NCBI GenBank assembly: GCA_958299035.1
Contig: CATQJL010000305.1
Coordinates: 33,803,733 to 33,867,732 of the forward strand
DNA: 64,000 nt
Reading direction: 5' to 3'
DNA from: Cylicocyclus nassatus
Taxonomy: Eukaryota; Nematoda; Chromadorea; Rhabditida; Strongylidae
Positions 34,701 to 47,100 of the stretch are shown in pieces (positions within the stretch are counted from its first letter, which is position 1; the number at the start of each line of letters is the position of its first letter). The notes under the pieces were generated by a model. That model was not told the DNA's origin. It did not search any database and saw nothing but the letters and a program-made list of their open reading frames with translations. The translations under genes and the position numbers were made by a program.

Positions 34701-37700
34701 AGTTCATTCCACGGCATCCTTAATAAACGCACACAGTTTTATCACTGATTAGAGGGTCTATGTTAAGGAATAAGTCTTTTACAGCATCGCGTAAAATCAG
34801 CGCAGTTCTTTATGAGGCACTAGCTGGCTTACCCGGCTCCGCCGTATGTTCCGAATAGAAAATTCCATTTCTCAACCGATCCGGACCAAACTTGGCACAC
34901 ATACACTTCGGGCCCCGGCGGGTGCCACAGTCCACTTTTCGTTATCGATCGATGTCGATTTTATCGATTTTTTGCAAAATTTGAGCTAGGGGGCTGGAAT
35001 TTGGCAGGGGGGTGTAATCGAGCATGCTGATCACCCCCACGGGGGTGATCAGCATGCTCGATTACCCCCCTGTGCCAACTCCCAGCCCCGTAGGTGAACT
35101 CAGCAAAAATTGGATCAAAGCCTATGACACCCGCCGGGGCCCGAAGTGTATGTGTGCCAAGTTTGGTCCCGATCGGTTCAGAAATGGAATTTTCTACTCG
35201 GAACATACGTACAGACACACAGACATACAGACAGACAGACAGACAGACAGACATACAGAGAGACAAACAGACATTCAACTTTATATCATTCTATAATAAA
35301 GAATGGCAAGGTTTTGCACTTACATGTTGACAAGTTGCGGAATGAGGCGAGTGATTGCCGAGGGTGCGGAAGGTCCAGATTTGTCAACAAGGCTAGCGTG
35401 TTTTCGAAGAGGTAAGCATCGTCCCTCCTCGAGGAATGTTTTCAAAAGGGTGCGTCTACTAAGTGCAAAAAGGCTATAGTGTGGGGAGGTGCCGACACTC
35501 TCGTAAGGTTGCTAACAGTATCCCCCCTCTTTCGCAAATTTGTACTCGGATGTATGACTTGGGAATCGGTGTCTTGCGTAAACATGCTGTAGTAGTTTCT
35601 CAACGCTTCAACTGTTCACACTCTCATCTTCCTGCTAAAGTTTTTGGCAGCCCGTAGTTTGTCAAAGTTCATGGTTGCTCATAATTGGTGAGGACTGATG
35701 AGGACAGTTCTTTGTTCTTCTCGAAATAAAAGTTGGGAAACGGCCCGTAGAGCGATTTTTATAGATCTCTAAGTCTCATAGGGCAATCATCTCTTACACT
35801 CCGGTCTATTAGCTGTCCATTGGGTAGATCTTTCAATAAATGTAGTTGTTCATAGGACACTTTCTTGATTTGTAGGGGCTCGTAAGGCAGTTCTGTTAAT
35901 AGTATTGATCTTCCATAAGCTTCGCATATGGCAAAATTATTTCGACGCTGATCTATAAGCGACCAGAGCATCTCCTAGAATAGTCGGTCTGTATGCGGCG
36001 CATAGGGGAGTCCCTTTGAAAGTTGGTTTGCATGAACGTGAATATCGTAAGCGGTTCATAATTATTTTATTGTTTGGACACTGGAAATCACAAATACTTG
36101 TTTATAAGGGACTCGCAGAGCGGTTCTTTCTCAAATATCGATCTATGAGCGGCTCTTGAGGCAATTGTTTTTCCAAGATATGTTTTTTTATAACCGGTGT
36201 GTAAGCGGCGCATAGGGCAGTTCCTTACCAAGATAATGGCCTGCAAGAGGCCCATGGGCAGTTTCTCATAAAATATCGGTTTGCAACCACCCCTTCCCCC
36301 CCCCCTACTTAGGGGGCCTCCTTCCAGGCCCATAGGGCAGTTTTTCCCCTTCAAATATCGGTCTGTAGAATCTCATACAGCATTTCTTTTTTGAAATTTT
36401 AGTCTGTAAGAGGCCAGTAAAGCAGTTTTATCACAGAATATCATTTGTATGGATTTCAAGGGCACTTCCTCGAAATACGGTGTGTAGGTATCGTAGCTGG
36501 TAGCTCCATTTTTTCGATCAAATCGGTCTTTGGCTCCATAGAGCAGATCATATGTGAGCGCTTCGTACGGCAGTACAGTTTGTAGGGGTTCTAGGGTAAT
36601 AGAATACTTTAGGATATCGGGCTGATTCCTATAGGGCAGCGCCTTCTCATAATTATTGGTCTATGAGGGAAGGAGGGGGGAGGGGGGGGGGGAGAATGCT
36701 TGTAAGGTAGCTTTTTCTCAGAATATCGGTCTGTAGGGCAACCTTAGCGCAGTTTTTTCTCAAGTATGGGTTTGTTGGGGGTCAGGGGAGGGATTTGAGT
36801 ACTTTCTGAACCGGTACATAAGCTTCTTACAAGGGAACGATCCCAACTTAAGGTGGCGAATTAGAATAAACCGCATACCATTAGATGCGTCTTGATGAGC
36901 TGATTCCAAATCTACCTTTCTTATCTGCGACAACGTTATCTGGAAGAAGTTATGAAAGGTTAAAAATGTAAAGTAACGGGGGTTTTGTTGCATAATTTGC
37001 TTTAAAATCCAACTTGGAAGTGTACGACTAGCATCATATTGGGTGTGCTGATTTCACGGAATGCTCGCATTCGAAAGAAACGCAAATAAATGTTTCTGAA
37101 CAGCTAAAAAGACTAAAGTGCTTTGGTAAAAGCATGAGCAATGAAAAGTCCAAATTTGGCAAAAATACATAGGAATACCTCAAAAATTGGTTGTTCAAAA
37201 ACACTTATCTGTGTTTCTTTAGAGTGTGAGCATTCCTTAAAGTCAGTACACTCAATATCATGCTAGTCATACAAGTTGGATTTTGAAACGATTTATGCAC
37301 TATAAGCCCCGTTACTTCACGTTTTTAACCTTCCATAACTTCTTCCAGATAACGTCGTCGCAGATATGGAAGGTAGTTTTGCAATTAGCTCATCAAGGCG
37401 CATCTAATGATATGCGGTTCGTTCCAATTCGCCACCTTAAGTTGGGATCGTTCCCTTGTTAGATGGCAATCATTTTTTATAAACATCGGTCTATAGGGAT
37501 TGTGAGTAACTTCTTAACACATTGGTCTGTCAGTGGCCCATAGGGCATGTTCTTCCTATAGTTACCGGTCTACAGTGGCGCGTAGGGCTGTTATTCTTTG
37601 ATACATTGGTTAGGACGTAAAGATATGTCTTAAGCAGCCTCATAGCTTCTCTTGTTCTCAAAATATTAGCTTGTGGTATACATAGGGCGGTTGTTTCTTG

Positions 37701-40024
37701 AAAAAGTAGTCCAAGCGGCTCTTTGGGCATTTTTTGAAGGTTGGTTTGAAGATTTGAAGAGCAATTCCTTTTTAAAATATCGGTTTATGCGCGGCCCATA
37801 GGGCAACCTCTTCTCGAAGTGAAGGAACGCAAGCGGCTCATAGGCTTCTTTTTCATGTGCAGTTTTTTTTGAAAAATATCGGTTCGTAGGCAGCCCACAG
37901 GGCAGTTACTCCTCAAAGTAAGGATCTGTAAGCGGCCCATAGGGCATTTCCTTCTAATGACTGATCACCGTTCGCGGGCAGTTTCTTTCGTCTGTACAGC
38001 CCATACGGCTTCCTCGCAATATTAGTGTGTAGGGGGCGTGGCAGATTTACCCAGAATATAATATCATTTATAGTTGTTCAGAGGACAGTACTTTCTCAGG
38101 CTAAACTCTGTAGAAGGCCCGTAAGAAAGCTTCTTCTCGTGAAATACCGTTCTGGACAATCCTAGGGCAACTCTTACGTATGTCGCTCTGTAGGCGGTAC
38201 GCGGAGCAGGGTTTATTCAAAAAAGTGGTCTGTAAGCGACACGCAGGGCATGAGAACAATGCTTGTTTTCGCTGCCGAAATTTTTCGGGAACTAAAGTAT
38301 GTAGCTGAGTTATTGTAGACTACATCGCTGTTCTGAGAATCGGCTGCTTGGTGACTTTCAGTGAAGGTTGGTGGAAAAGTTTGGCCCAAAGAAAATTTTT
38401 AGAAGTGACTCAAAAGATATCGACTATCAACTACGGGGGTTCTTTTATCTAGAGGAGAGTCAAAAGTCATTGATTAATCAGTTTCGTGTTGCCCACAGCT
38501 GAAAGGTATAAAACGTAGGTGTAATTGTGTTGAGAATCATACGGCTAAATTGTATTGCCCCAACCCACTTGCAAGCGGCCCTTAGGGTCGCTAGTATAAG
38601 ATAAACTGTATAGGCACTTTGTAGCGCACAATAGCGCAGTCGTAAACAAATTTTATCCCTCTTCAACATTTGGTGCCTTTGATGAGAAGAAATGATATGA
38701 ACGGGGTATGATCCTGTGGCATGGAGTAATCTTGAAAACATTGCTTATTGCTTCTTGAAAGATTGATATTTGTTGAAGAAAGAAAAAACTTTAAGATCGT
38801 CACATGCATGTAGTCGGAATTGGCAATAATCAAATATAAACGAGACCTCGTTATGATATAAGAGAGACGTAAGGGTTACAAATGGTGGTGTTTGTTCTGT
38901 GAGTTTTATGCGATGTTGTATGTTTGCATCAATGCTCTTCGTAAAACCCCGGCGCATTCGAAAAGTAAATCTTGTATTGAAAAATGGTAGATGTGAATTG
39001 TAACATTACAAGCACATGAATATTACAAGAAACAACGTTTCAATCACCTGTGTAAAATACATACGTTAACAAGTCGCTCATTCTGGTAGATGGCGAGGAA
39101 ACACACAACATGATCTACTTTGAAGGTTTTTGCAAATTCGGTCACGAAACGGAAAATCTAGTTTCTCTCAATATTTGCTTTCTTACTTCGAATATCTCAG
39201 CTCTATCAGAGAGATCATCTGTGATCGGCACCAAAATATAGGAATGGTTCTCAGTGAGTAAAGCTTTATCTTTAGACGCGCCTGGATTATCCAAGGATGC
39301 TGAGCCAGCTGTAAGTGCTCTGCGTGACCGCGTGCACTCTGCTCTTTATCAACACTGTGCGGACACATACGAATCTGCAAAAGCAGCAGGTCGTCTTGCG
39401 AAAATTCTGCTGTCGCTACCTCAGCTTTACGTATGTTTTTGTTTGTGCCTCTAATGTTTTTGATTTTTGAAAGAACCTGCGTAGCACGAAATGATGAAGA
39501 AGAGACGATGTTGAAGTTGCATATTTGCGCATGACGTCCTTTTTTACTTCATTGTAGTATAAGTTGTATGCGATATCATTAGGCACTTGCCCTCCTGTAC
39601 ATTTATGTACTCTTTGCTCCCAATCACAGCTTTATTTAAGCTACGGTTTTGCTATTGAGTTTTCTAGAGAAAACAAAATCTTGAAAATTCTTCTTTTTCA
39701 GTTTTTGCTCTTCTTGGTTTTACAATCGGAAGTTTTGCTGTATACAATTTCGATTAGAAAAAAGGCGGCGTAGTCCCATTGTTTTAGTTTCCACTTCAGT
39801 TAATAGTCACTGTAGAAAAGACTCGACAATATTTGATTACCAAAATATTACATTTATTGTGTGAACCAATAAGATCGAATTTACAGCTACTCTCCGCGGA
39901 AGTTGTAGAACATCAGAGGATGCGCCATACATTCGCCAGCCCGTATCAGCTGAACCCTCTTCTTGTGCAGCTTTTCGGGGACATCTTCGAAGAGGGCAAA
40001 GCTGATGAAGCGTATTTGATGTAA
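28736..40024 (+). CDS. Nuclear hormone receptor, ten exons, about 437 aa
   Basis: Exons: 28736-28843, 28901-29045, 31092-31157, 31487-31584, 31871-32038, 32127-32258, 32511-32674, 32730-32848, 39255-39430 and 39887-40024; every junction keeps phase. The protein starts MSADAQPNPKQRANIAYPP. The DNA-binding domain (residues about 37-105) has CVVCGDRACSHLYYGVAACH with P-box CHGCK and the second finger CRFDGKC...CRYCRFNRC. A basic/acidic hinge follows (LKRKRNDADSDDFDENQ). The ligand-binding domain contains RLLTWAIDWTRQVADM, LQLSAKELVLLKALIVVN and AAGRLAKILLSLPQL, and ends NPLLVQLFGDIFEEGKADEA, an AF-2-like helix, then YLM and TAA. It is a ligand-regulated nuclear transcription factor. The CHGCKCFFWRTVK sequence recalls nematode receptors such as NHR-10/68/114 from memory; the exact orthologue is not assigned. 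Intron 8 (6.4 kb) is packed with repeats. An alternative 3' end is possible because GAT|GTAAGC overlaps the stop. Confidence 0.92.
30108..30480. mobile_element. Degenerate mariner-like end in receptor intron 2
   Basis: CTAGGGTGTCTCATAATTTT followed by ACCGTCTTTACTACAACC, GAGCAAAGCAAGCTCTA and TGATAGCAGTCGAAAACGAA runs parallel to 60888-61080. No matching right end was found, so this is a partial copy. Confidence 0.45.
33347..34185. mobile_element. Near-palindromic fold-back element B in receptor intron 8
   Basis: Same family as the unit at 10694-11634: left arm GCAAAAGTTCGCACCAACTCC, right arm the inverse GGAGTTGGTGCAAACTTCTGC, meeting near 33690-33720 around CCTAGTTTTCGAAAATTACC. The right end reads CAACCTAATATT. 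The left terminus is missing, so the copy is truncated there. Confidence 0.75.
34820..35302 (-). mobile_element. Helitron-like non-autonomous element 2 (receptor intron 8)
   Basis: Inverse orientation copy of element 1. On the minus strand it runs from a TATAAAGTTGAATGTCTGT start through a long (TGTC)n-like tract to GAACCGATCGGGACCAAACT and ends GGTAAGCCAGCTAG at 34820, followed by T. An internal palindrome at about 35015-35065 (GAGCATGCTGATCACCCCCA and its inverse) is shared with element 1. Confidence 0.6.
35740..38260. repeat. Degenerate tandem array in receptor intron 8 (CCCATAGGGCAG units)
   Basis: A unit of roughly 45-60 bp with consensus near ATCGGTCTGTAAGCGGCCCATAGGGCAG followed by a T/C-rich stretch and CAAAATATCGG is repeated some tens of times with many substitutions and indels. 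Examples are at about 36200, 36320, 37535, 37790, 37925 and 38230. The array is split by a TIR element at 36829-37459 and contains G runs at about 36670-36695. It is an old minisatellite, not a coding region. Confidence 0.75.
36829..37459. mobile_element. Inverted-repeat element inside the tandem array
   Basis: ACAAGGGAACGATCCCAAC at 36829 and its inverse ending at 37459 begin arms of about 155 bp that pair through GGTGGCGAATTAG, GATGCGTCTTGATGAGCT and CTTCCAGATAACG. Total length 631 bp. No coding sequence. It post-dates the array it interrupts. Confidence 0.8.
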
Positions 40025-40078
40025 GCCAAAGAATTTCTCTGCACAATTAACCCATCCGTTTATAGTCACTCTGCTTCG

Positions 40079-40700
40079 TGTAGCCCGTCCAGTACTGTGA
40101 GCAGCTGACTAGCGGAGCAAGGAGGTCCCGCGCGGACCTTCAGCCCGTTTTCAGAAGACCGGCCAGTCGCAGATCAGCGCACTGTGGTTAGTTTTTTTAA
40201 ATGTTGACAGCTAACCTTGACCGCTTTCAGGCTGGCCCTGCACAAAACTTTCGCTGCCATAGCAGCATTTCTTCCCCTACAACAGGAAACTATAATGTGC
40301 AGTCGCCAGAAGAGATTAACTCTATGGCTTGGTTTGATTGCGTTGAACAATCATGGTAAAAGTGCTGCATTAAGTCTTGATTAGATTGACTATATTCTTT
40401 GCTAAGTTTTGTTGTTCTTTTAAGATTTGAAGATTTTATATGGTGTACATAAGGATGTATTCCAAAGCATAGAAGTTTTGTGTAATTCCGTGTTTCCTAG
40501 TTGGCTACTGTATCATGTATGGTTTCATTAAAATCTTAGGCACCTGTCAGGCTTTGGGTGAGAGACCCAAAAGAGCTCAAATCAGTGCGAAAGCGCCCAT
40601 CTCCACCTTTTTCTCCTCTATCCTAACGCAGGTTCCGCGCCAGCCTAAGAGCGCCAAGACGCTAGCTCGAAATGCGTATGAGAAAGCATGGGGGATGTGA
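40079..40700 (+). CDS. Possible extra exons downstream of the receptor stop
   Basis: Three open, splice-bordered segments follow within 700 bp. The first, about 40085-40190, reads YCEQLTSGARRSRADLQPVF. The second, about 40231-40358, after CTTTCAG, reads AGPAQNFRCHSSISSPTTGN and SPEEINSMAWFDCVEQS. The third, from about 40549, after CCTGTCAG, reads ALGERPKRAQISAKAP or, in the frame that joins the previous exon, LWVRDPKELKSVRKRP. Phases agree between the second and third but not between the first and second. They may be an alternative receptor 3' end, a separate small gene, or decayed coding sequence. Confidence 0.3.
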
Positions 40701-41311
40701 AGAGAAATAAAAACAATTTGAGCTTTTTTGGCCGCTTTCAAGCGCCTTCGGGCGGTTAGAGCGTTTTCAAGCGAAGTCTGACGTGTGCCTCATAGCGTTA
40801 ATGAATAAAGCTGAATTGATACTCTTGTAGCGTGGCAAGTTGCGGGTCGGGTTCCTTACAGAGCCTCTTTGTTTTTTAGATAAAACAACCCTGGGCGCAA
40901 AGAGCTATACCTTGAAAAATCGTCCTTTAAATAGGTTGTTTTGAAAGTTTTACCGTTTCGAGTTCATCTTCAGTTCACCATAATTTTTTTCATGAACATT
41001 GCAAGGGCAGTAAACTGTATTACAAACTACAAGTCTTTTAGTAGTTGTAAGCACGTTCAAGAATATCACAGCGAATTTCTCTAAATCAATGACCAACATT
41101 TTTTGAGGCCCACTTTGAAGAATCACTACTAATTGATGCGGACTGGTGGAATAGCACTTGCTTATTCTCCATTAGTTGGCTGAGCAGCAATACTGAGCTC
41201 AGAATTGACTAAACTTCTCCAAAATTTCTGCAAGAAGAATAGCAGAAAAGCGACACGTGCAATACGTAAGCAACGTAAACCTCACCCTTACCCCTGCGCA
41301 ATTGTACTTGG
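40701..41311. other. Gene-free interval
   Basis: An AATAAA near 40804 could serve the upstream transcript. A TTTTTGGCCGCTTTCAAGCGCC...TTTTCAAGCG segment at about 40722-40775 is internally repetitive. Nothing else supported. Confidence 0.35.
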
Positions 41312-41760
41312 GGTTCCTTCATACTACGCCGCAGGACGCAGCGTGCGCGGCGTGCGCCGCAGGAGCTCTGAGAATGCGTTCACTGCATCGCTTTTTCGCT
41401 GATTATGTATGTATGAACGTGAACGTGCAGGAGATATAGAGATACATACATAACCAGCGAAAAGGCGTTGCAGTGAACGTATACAGTCTGCCCCAATCGG
41501 GATCAGGCCGAACCGTCGGCTGAATTTGCGCGCTCGCAGCGCTAGGAGATTGCGCTGCATACGCGCGCTGTCGCAGAGAGTGAAGAGATCGAGGAGAGAG
41601 CAGACTAGCTAGCCGCAGATGTGGCGCGAAACCCTCGCGGCGCGGACTCCCGCCATGCCGATTTTGGCCTGGTTAGGATTGGGGCAGACTGTATTTTCAG
41701 AGCGATTCCTCGGCGCACGCCGCTCACGCCGCGTCCCGCGGCGTATTATGAAGAAACCCT
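41312..41760. mobile_element. GC-rich fold-back element
   Basis: Left arm GGTTCCTTCATACTACGCCGC and CGCGGCGTGCGCCG is matched by the inverse CGGCGCACGCCGCTCACGCC and GCGGCGTATTATGAAGAAACC at the right. An inner pair (GAACGTATACAGTCTGCCCC / GGGGCAGACTGTATTTTC) and a small palindrome around 41410-41445 (TTATGTATGTATGAACGTGAA) nest inside. No convincing coding sequence despite open frames of 78-136 codons, which follow from the GC bias. Confidence 0.65.
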
Positions 41761-42073
41761 TATTGTGTCGATTCAAGAATGATCTCCGTAGAAACCTTTC
41801 TCCCCTTATGACGCCGGAAACGTCAGCAGCGGGTAGCTCTTGTGGAGCACAGAATTTGAGACCGTCGCCTTCCAAGCCACATCTCTTGGAGGCGCAAAAG
41901 CATGCTAAAAATGAGACAAAACTAAAATTAAAAAGTACACATACTTATCCGGAACATAAACATAGACACTTTCAACGGAAAAAGTATGTAAAGCGCGTAA
42001 AAAGTATGTGCATTGATTTTGTTACCTGAAAAGACGTATACCCAATGTTGATGGCTGACTTATACTGAAACTA

Positions 42074-42920
42074 CAGGGTGTCCCAAAAGTAAGTACACAC
42101 TTTTCAATTGTTAATATCTCTCTTCCCATTGAGTCTTTTTCCGCCAATCAAGTACCATTCTGAGGAGGAGGTTTCAACTTAGAATTGCTATATCGAGCGA
42201 ATCACCAATCGCTCTTCATTACCGTAGGATTACTGTAGGAGCTTCGACAAGGATTTTAGGCCATTGGAGGCCATATTCTGCCTCGGAGCAAATCCAAACA
42301 AGCCAAAAACTCTTATACTACGGTAATGGGAGCCGCTGATTTCCAATATGAAAGTTTCGCTTTACTGTGATGCTTCTTTCCTAAGTTATCCCCGGTAAAT
42401 CGTAATAACTCAATTCCCAGCATTTGTCAGAACTGTGATTACACCGTGAAAAAAGCTGAAAACACTCGTAAAAGGTTATGTAGTGCCATCAGCGTGTGCG
42501 AAAACCCTAGTGCACGATTTTTCAGATTTTTTGAAAAAAAATTTTGTCATATGGCATATTTCACGATGCTTCCACATGGTGGAAGTTCTTACCGTAATCC
42601 TACAGTAACGAAGAGCAATCGGTGTTTCGCTCCATACCGTAAGTCTAAGTTGAAGCCTCCTCTACAGAATGGTATAGGCCATATCAGCCGGCATCGGTCT
42701 CGCGTTAGTATGCATTGCGAAATCGCACCGCCGCATACGACGTGCTTTAACGCGTAGCAGAGTTCGCACGCGTCACATCGCACCGTCGCAAGCTGCCGCA
42801 GGCGCGACGTCGCATGACCGATGCTGGTTGGTAGAGCCTATACTTGAATGGCGGAAAATACCCAATGGGAAGAGAGATATTGACGATTGAAAAGTGTGCA
42901 TTTACTTTTGGGACACCCTG
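42074..42920. mobile_element. Mariner-like inverted-repeat element (CAGGGTGTCCCAAAAGTAA)
   Basis: CAGGGTGTCCCAAAAGTAAG at 42074 and its inverse ending GGACACCCTG at 42920, flanked by TA. Pairing continues with CTCTCTTCCCATTG / CAATGGGAAGAGAG and further inward around CCGATTGCTCTTCGTTAC. 847 bp, non-coding. Confidence 0.85.
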
Positions 42921-43771
42921 TATAAGTGGAAATGGAAAGAGCTGGGAGAAGCTACAGAAGGCACTATTGAAGGATAAGCGAATGAATGCGCTACGAGAAA
43001 AGCGCGAGAGAGTTTACTTCTGATTTTAAGAGTAAGCTTCTGAGATTGTCATAATGTATCGATACACTGCAGCGTTATGGCCAGCAGCCGATGAAGCGAC
43101 GTTTCAACCCTTAAAAGGAATAGCTATTGGAATTAAGAGGATTTAGATAAAAAACTAGAACAAATAAGTCACGTTTCGAAAGTTATTCGACTGGCTTTCT
43201 GCTCTCTTTCCAGCACCTATTTTCTCTTCGTAGTCAATCAAATTAGTGCCGAAGTTTTGATTCCATTATTCGATTTTTTTCGTTAGTTGCAAAAACTTAT
43301 CCAAATTGAAGAAAAATGGATATTTTGAGTAAAGCTGTGTAGTGTTTTTTGTGCTTTTCCGACTGGCTTTGGGAGGCTTTTTTGATGTACCTTAATTTCA
43401 CGCGGGTAAGGCGCACCTTTGAATTTTCAAATGAGCCGCACAGCCGCCCATTGTATTTCGGAAAGCGATCCTTATGCCGCACGATTCTTTCAAGCAATAC
43501 ACAGCCCGCAGTAGCGCACCCAGGATTTCCGTTCGGGGGGGGGGGGGACGACATTTTTTGATGAAGGGTGGCGGCATGCACCTCTAAAAGACTTTTTGGT
43601 ATGATTCCTGAAACTTTTGCGGGCCCATAACCACGAAATTTTAGGGAAAGGGGACGTGGCAGCAGTACACCCCCGAAAAGAATTTTTATAAGGCTGGACT
43701 GAATTTTTAAATTTTTTATTATATTGATTACTTACAAGGGTAAACAAATCGCTTGCACATTTATAACACGT
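42921..43771. other. Gene-free interval left of the LTR element
   Basis: Contains a G run at about 43536-43549 in a CACCCAGGATTTCCGTTCGG context and some AT-rich DNA. The right part continues in character past the LTR element (another G run at about 48776-48783), so the retrotransposon probably landed in an older repeat. Confidence 0.35.
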
Positions 43772-44016
43772 TGTTATGTTAATGTCTGATCAGTTATTTT
43801 CTCGTATGATCTGCCCTCGCTGAGGCGCCTGCGACCTCAATGCGCGGGAAATGAGCGCTATAAAAGGCGCTCGCTATTAGCTATTGTCAGTTCGTCTATT
43901 CACTCATCTGCCTCTCTTATCTTCAACTGTCCTATTATTTTCTAATAAATATTCTTTGTTCCTCGTGTGCTACCTCAGGACGAAGAGACGACGTGTCCGA
44001 CGCGGAGGACACAACA
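43772..44016 (+). repeat. 5' LTR
   Basis: Contains a TATA box in GCGCTATAAAAGGCGC (about 43856-43871) and AATAAA at about 43945, so U3, R and U5 are all present. Confidence 0.95.
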
Positions 44017-44132
44017 GTGGCGATCAGGAGCGGCGGCTACTAGTCGAAGAAGTAGCCGAACCAACGAAGCCCGAGGAAATCAAATCGACGAAAAGACTGC
44101 AAAGAGCGGTCAGAACGAACCGATAGATCAGC

Positions 44133-47100
44133 ATGGCGAAGATTGGCTCAGAGGAAATGCTGATCCTGCTCCAGGAGATGAGAGAGGAACGAAGAGAATT
44201 GATGGAGATATTGAAGCACATTACCGGTACTGAACGAAGCAGTACCTCAAACGAAATTCCGAATATGATGTCCGCGCTCAGTAACAGGATCGAAAAGTTC
44301 TCCTTCGACCCCGAGGCGGATATGTGCTTCAGCAGATGGTACGCTCGGTACAAGGAAGTCTTTGTCGAAGACGCGAAGCAGCTCACAGAGAGCGCCAGGG
44401 TGAGGCTGTTATGCGAAGCTGGACAAGGACAGTTTCGAAAAGTATCAGAGGCATGTACTTCCGAAAGAGGTAACCGCGATTAACTTCGAACAAACCGTCG
44501 AAACTCTGAAGCAGCTATTCGACGTCAAGATTTCCGAATTTACAATGCGGTACCAGTGTTTGAAGCTGGAGAAGGCGGATTCCGAAGATTACCTCATGTA
44601 TACCGGTCGAGTGAACGAACTATGCGAGAAAGCGAAGATCCACGATTTGGATAGCGATGGAATCAAATGTCTCCTATGGATTTTTGGCCTGAAGAGCCAA
44701 AAAGAAGCCGAAATCAGGCAGCGACTCATAGCCGTACTGGACAAGGAGTACAAGGCTGGACGAAAGATGTCGCTACAGGAATTATACCTGGAGTGCGAAA
44801 ACTTCCTCATTCTCAAGAAGGATAGCGAGACTGTGGCTGGTTGCACGAAGATTGTCGAAGCAACAAGCAAGGAAGAACCCAAGAAGCTGGAATGCTGGAA
44901 CTGTGGTAAAGCTCACTTTGCCAGGAAATGCAAAGCGAAGCTGTGGTATTGCAAGAAGTGCAAGAAGACAGGCCACAAGGAGAAGTATTGCGAACAAGTG
45001 GCGGAGAGAAAAGCACTTGTTCAGCAAGATTCGAAACGAAGAATCCACAGAAGCAGCGACACCAGTAAGAACAGAAGTTGGACGAAACTGAAACGTCATG
45101 TTCATAGTATTGCGAAGATTGCGAATGCGATGATGGAAGTGAATTCGACTCGCGTATATGTAGAAGCGAAAGTAAATAGCCATCCAGTTAGGTTTCTACT
45201 GGACACAGGATCAGATATCACCTTGCTGAACGAAGCGGTTTGGAGAAGTATGGGCACTCCACTGTTGGAAAAAACAAGCGTGATCGTTAAGAATGCTAGC
45301 GGAAGCTCCATGACAGTTCATGGAAAGCTATGGTGTGAGTATGAGATTAAAGGATCCAGAAGCGAAGGCTACGCATACGTGACGCCCCACAACTCACTGC
45401 TAGGATTGGAGTGGATCCAGAAGAACGAAGATATGTCGTATCACTTAAGCAGAATGGTCGCTGAAGTGAAGACAGAGCAAACCAAGGACATCGCTCTGAA
45501 GCTGAAGGAAGCCTATCCAGAAGTCTGCAAGGAAGGTTTAGGGCTCTGCACGAAGGAGAAAGCACACATGAGAATTAACGAAAACGTTCGTCCCCTCCCC
45601 TTTTCAAGGCTTGCAGGCCTGTTCCACATGCTGCGCTCGAAGCTGTCGAAAAGGAACTGGACAGGTTATTGGAGCTGAAGGTCATAAGTCCAGTGACACA
45701 CAGCGATTGGGCAGCTCCCATCGTATGTGTCAGGAAGGCAAATGGAAAGTTGAGAGTGTGTGCTGACTTCTCAACTGGACTCAACAAAGCGTTGGAGTCG
45801 TATGATTACTCGTTGCCATTGCCGGAGGATATATTCGCATCCCTCAATGGAGGCACGGTGTTTTCGCAGATAGATCTGTCGGACGCCTATCTGCAGATTG
45901 AGTTGTCAGACGAAGCGAAGAAAATGGTTGTAATAAATACGCATAGAGGGCTCTACCAGTACAACAGACTGCCTTTTGGAATCAAGACAGCACCAGGGAT
46001 CTTCCAGCAAATCATGAACAAGATGGTGAATGGTCTGCGAGGAGTAGCAACCTACCTGGACGACATCTTGGTCTGTGGACGAACAGAAGAAGAACACATG
46101 GAGAATCTGTTAGCTGTGTTTGCAAGAATCGACGATTACGGATTCAAAATTCGTCTAGAGAAGTGTTCTTTCGGTAAGCCAGAGATACGATATCTTGGCT
46201 TCATAGTGGATCGAAATGGCAGAAGACCGAACTTAGCAAAGATCGAAGCGATCAAGAATATGGATGAGCCGAAGAATGTTAGTCAATTGAGGGCTTTTCT
46301 TGGCATGATAACGTACTATGCGGCGTTCATGCCAAAGATCAAGGATCTTCGTGGGCCAATGGACGCGATGCTCAAGAAAGATGCGAAGTGGGCTTGGACA
46401 CGAACACATCAAGAAGCGTTCGAAAAACTCAAGGAGACTTTATCAAGTGAGCTGAATCTTGCTCACTCTGATCCAAGACAGAAGATCGTCGTGGCAGCGG
46501 ACGCCAGCGATTATGGAATTGGATGCGTGATATCGCATAGATATGCCGATGGATCCGAAAAGCCAATTGCACATGCATCGCGGTCTCTTACGAAAGCGGA
46601 GAAGAACTATTCGCAGATCGAAAAGGAAGCACTGGGAATTGTCTTTGCTGTCAAGAAATTCCACAAGTACATATTCGGACGAAAGTTTCTATTGTTGACG
46701 GACCATCAACCTTTGCTAGCCATCTTCGGTGACAAGAAAGGAGTTCCAGTCTACTCCGCTAACCGACTCATGAGATGGGCTACAATACTGCTTGGATATG
46801 ACTTTGACATAGAGTATGTCAAGACTACGAAGTTTGGACAAGCAGATGGCTTGTCACGGTTGATGAAGAAGAGTCAGAATAACGAAGAAGACGTCGTGAT
46901 AGCTGCCGTTGAGAACGACGTGAATTTCATGTTGAAGAACTGCATAAGGAAATTGCCAGTGACGGTATCAGATGTGCAGTCCTATACGAAGAAGGATCCA
47001 GGGCTAAAAAGAATACTGACATATGTGAAGAAAGGAGAATGGCCAGACGTGAATGGAGAGTTGGCACATTTTCGAAATCGAAGAGACACATTGTCAGTCG

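Noticed and set aside
35187..35296. CRISPR-like or microsatellite array (ACAGACAGACAG)
   Set aside because: Simple tract inside the Helitron-like element, repeated in its relatives; no spacers.
41205..42029. Open frames of 60-136 codons on both strands as genes
   Set aside because: They fall in or beside a GC-rich fold-back element; frames are open on both strands because stops are rare in GC-rich DNA, and no splice or family support exists.
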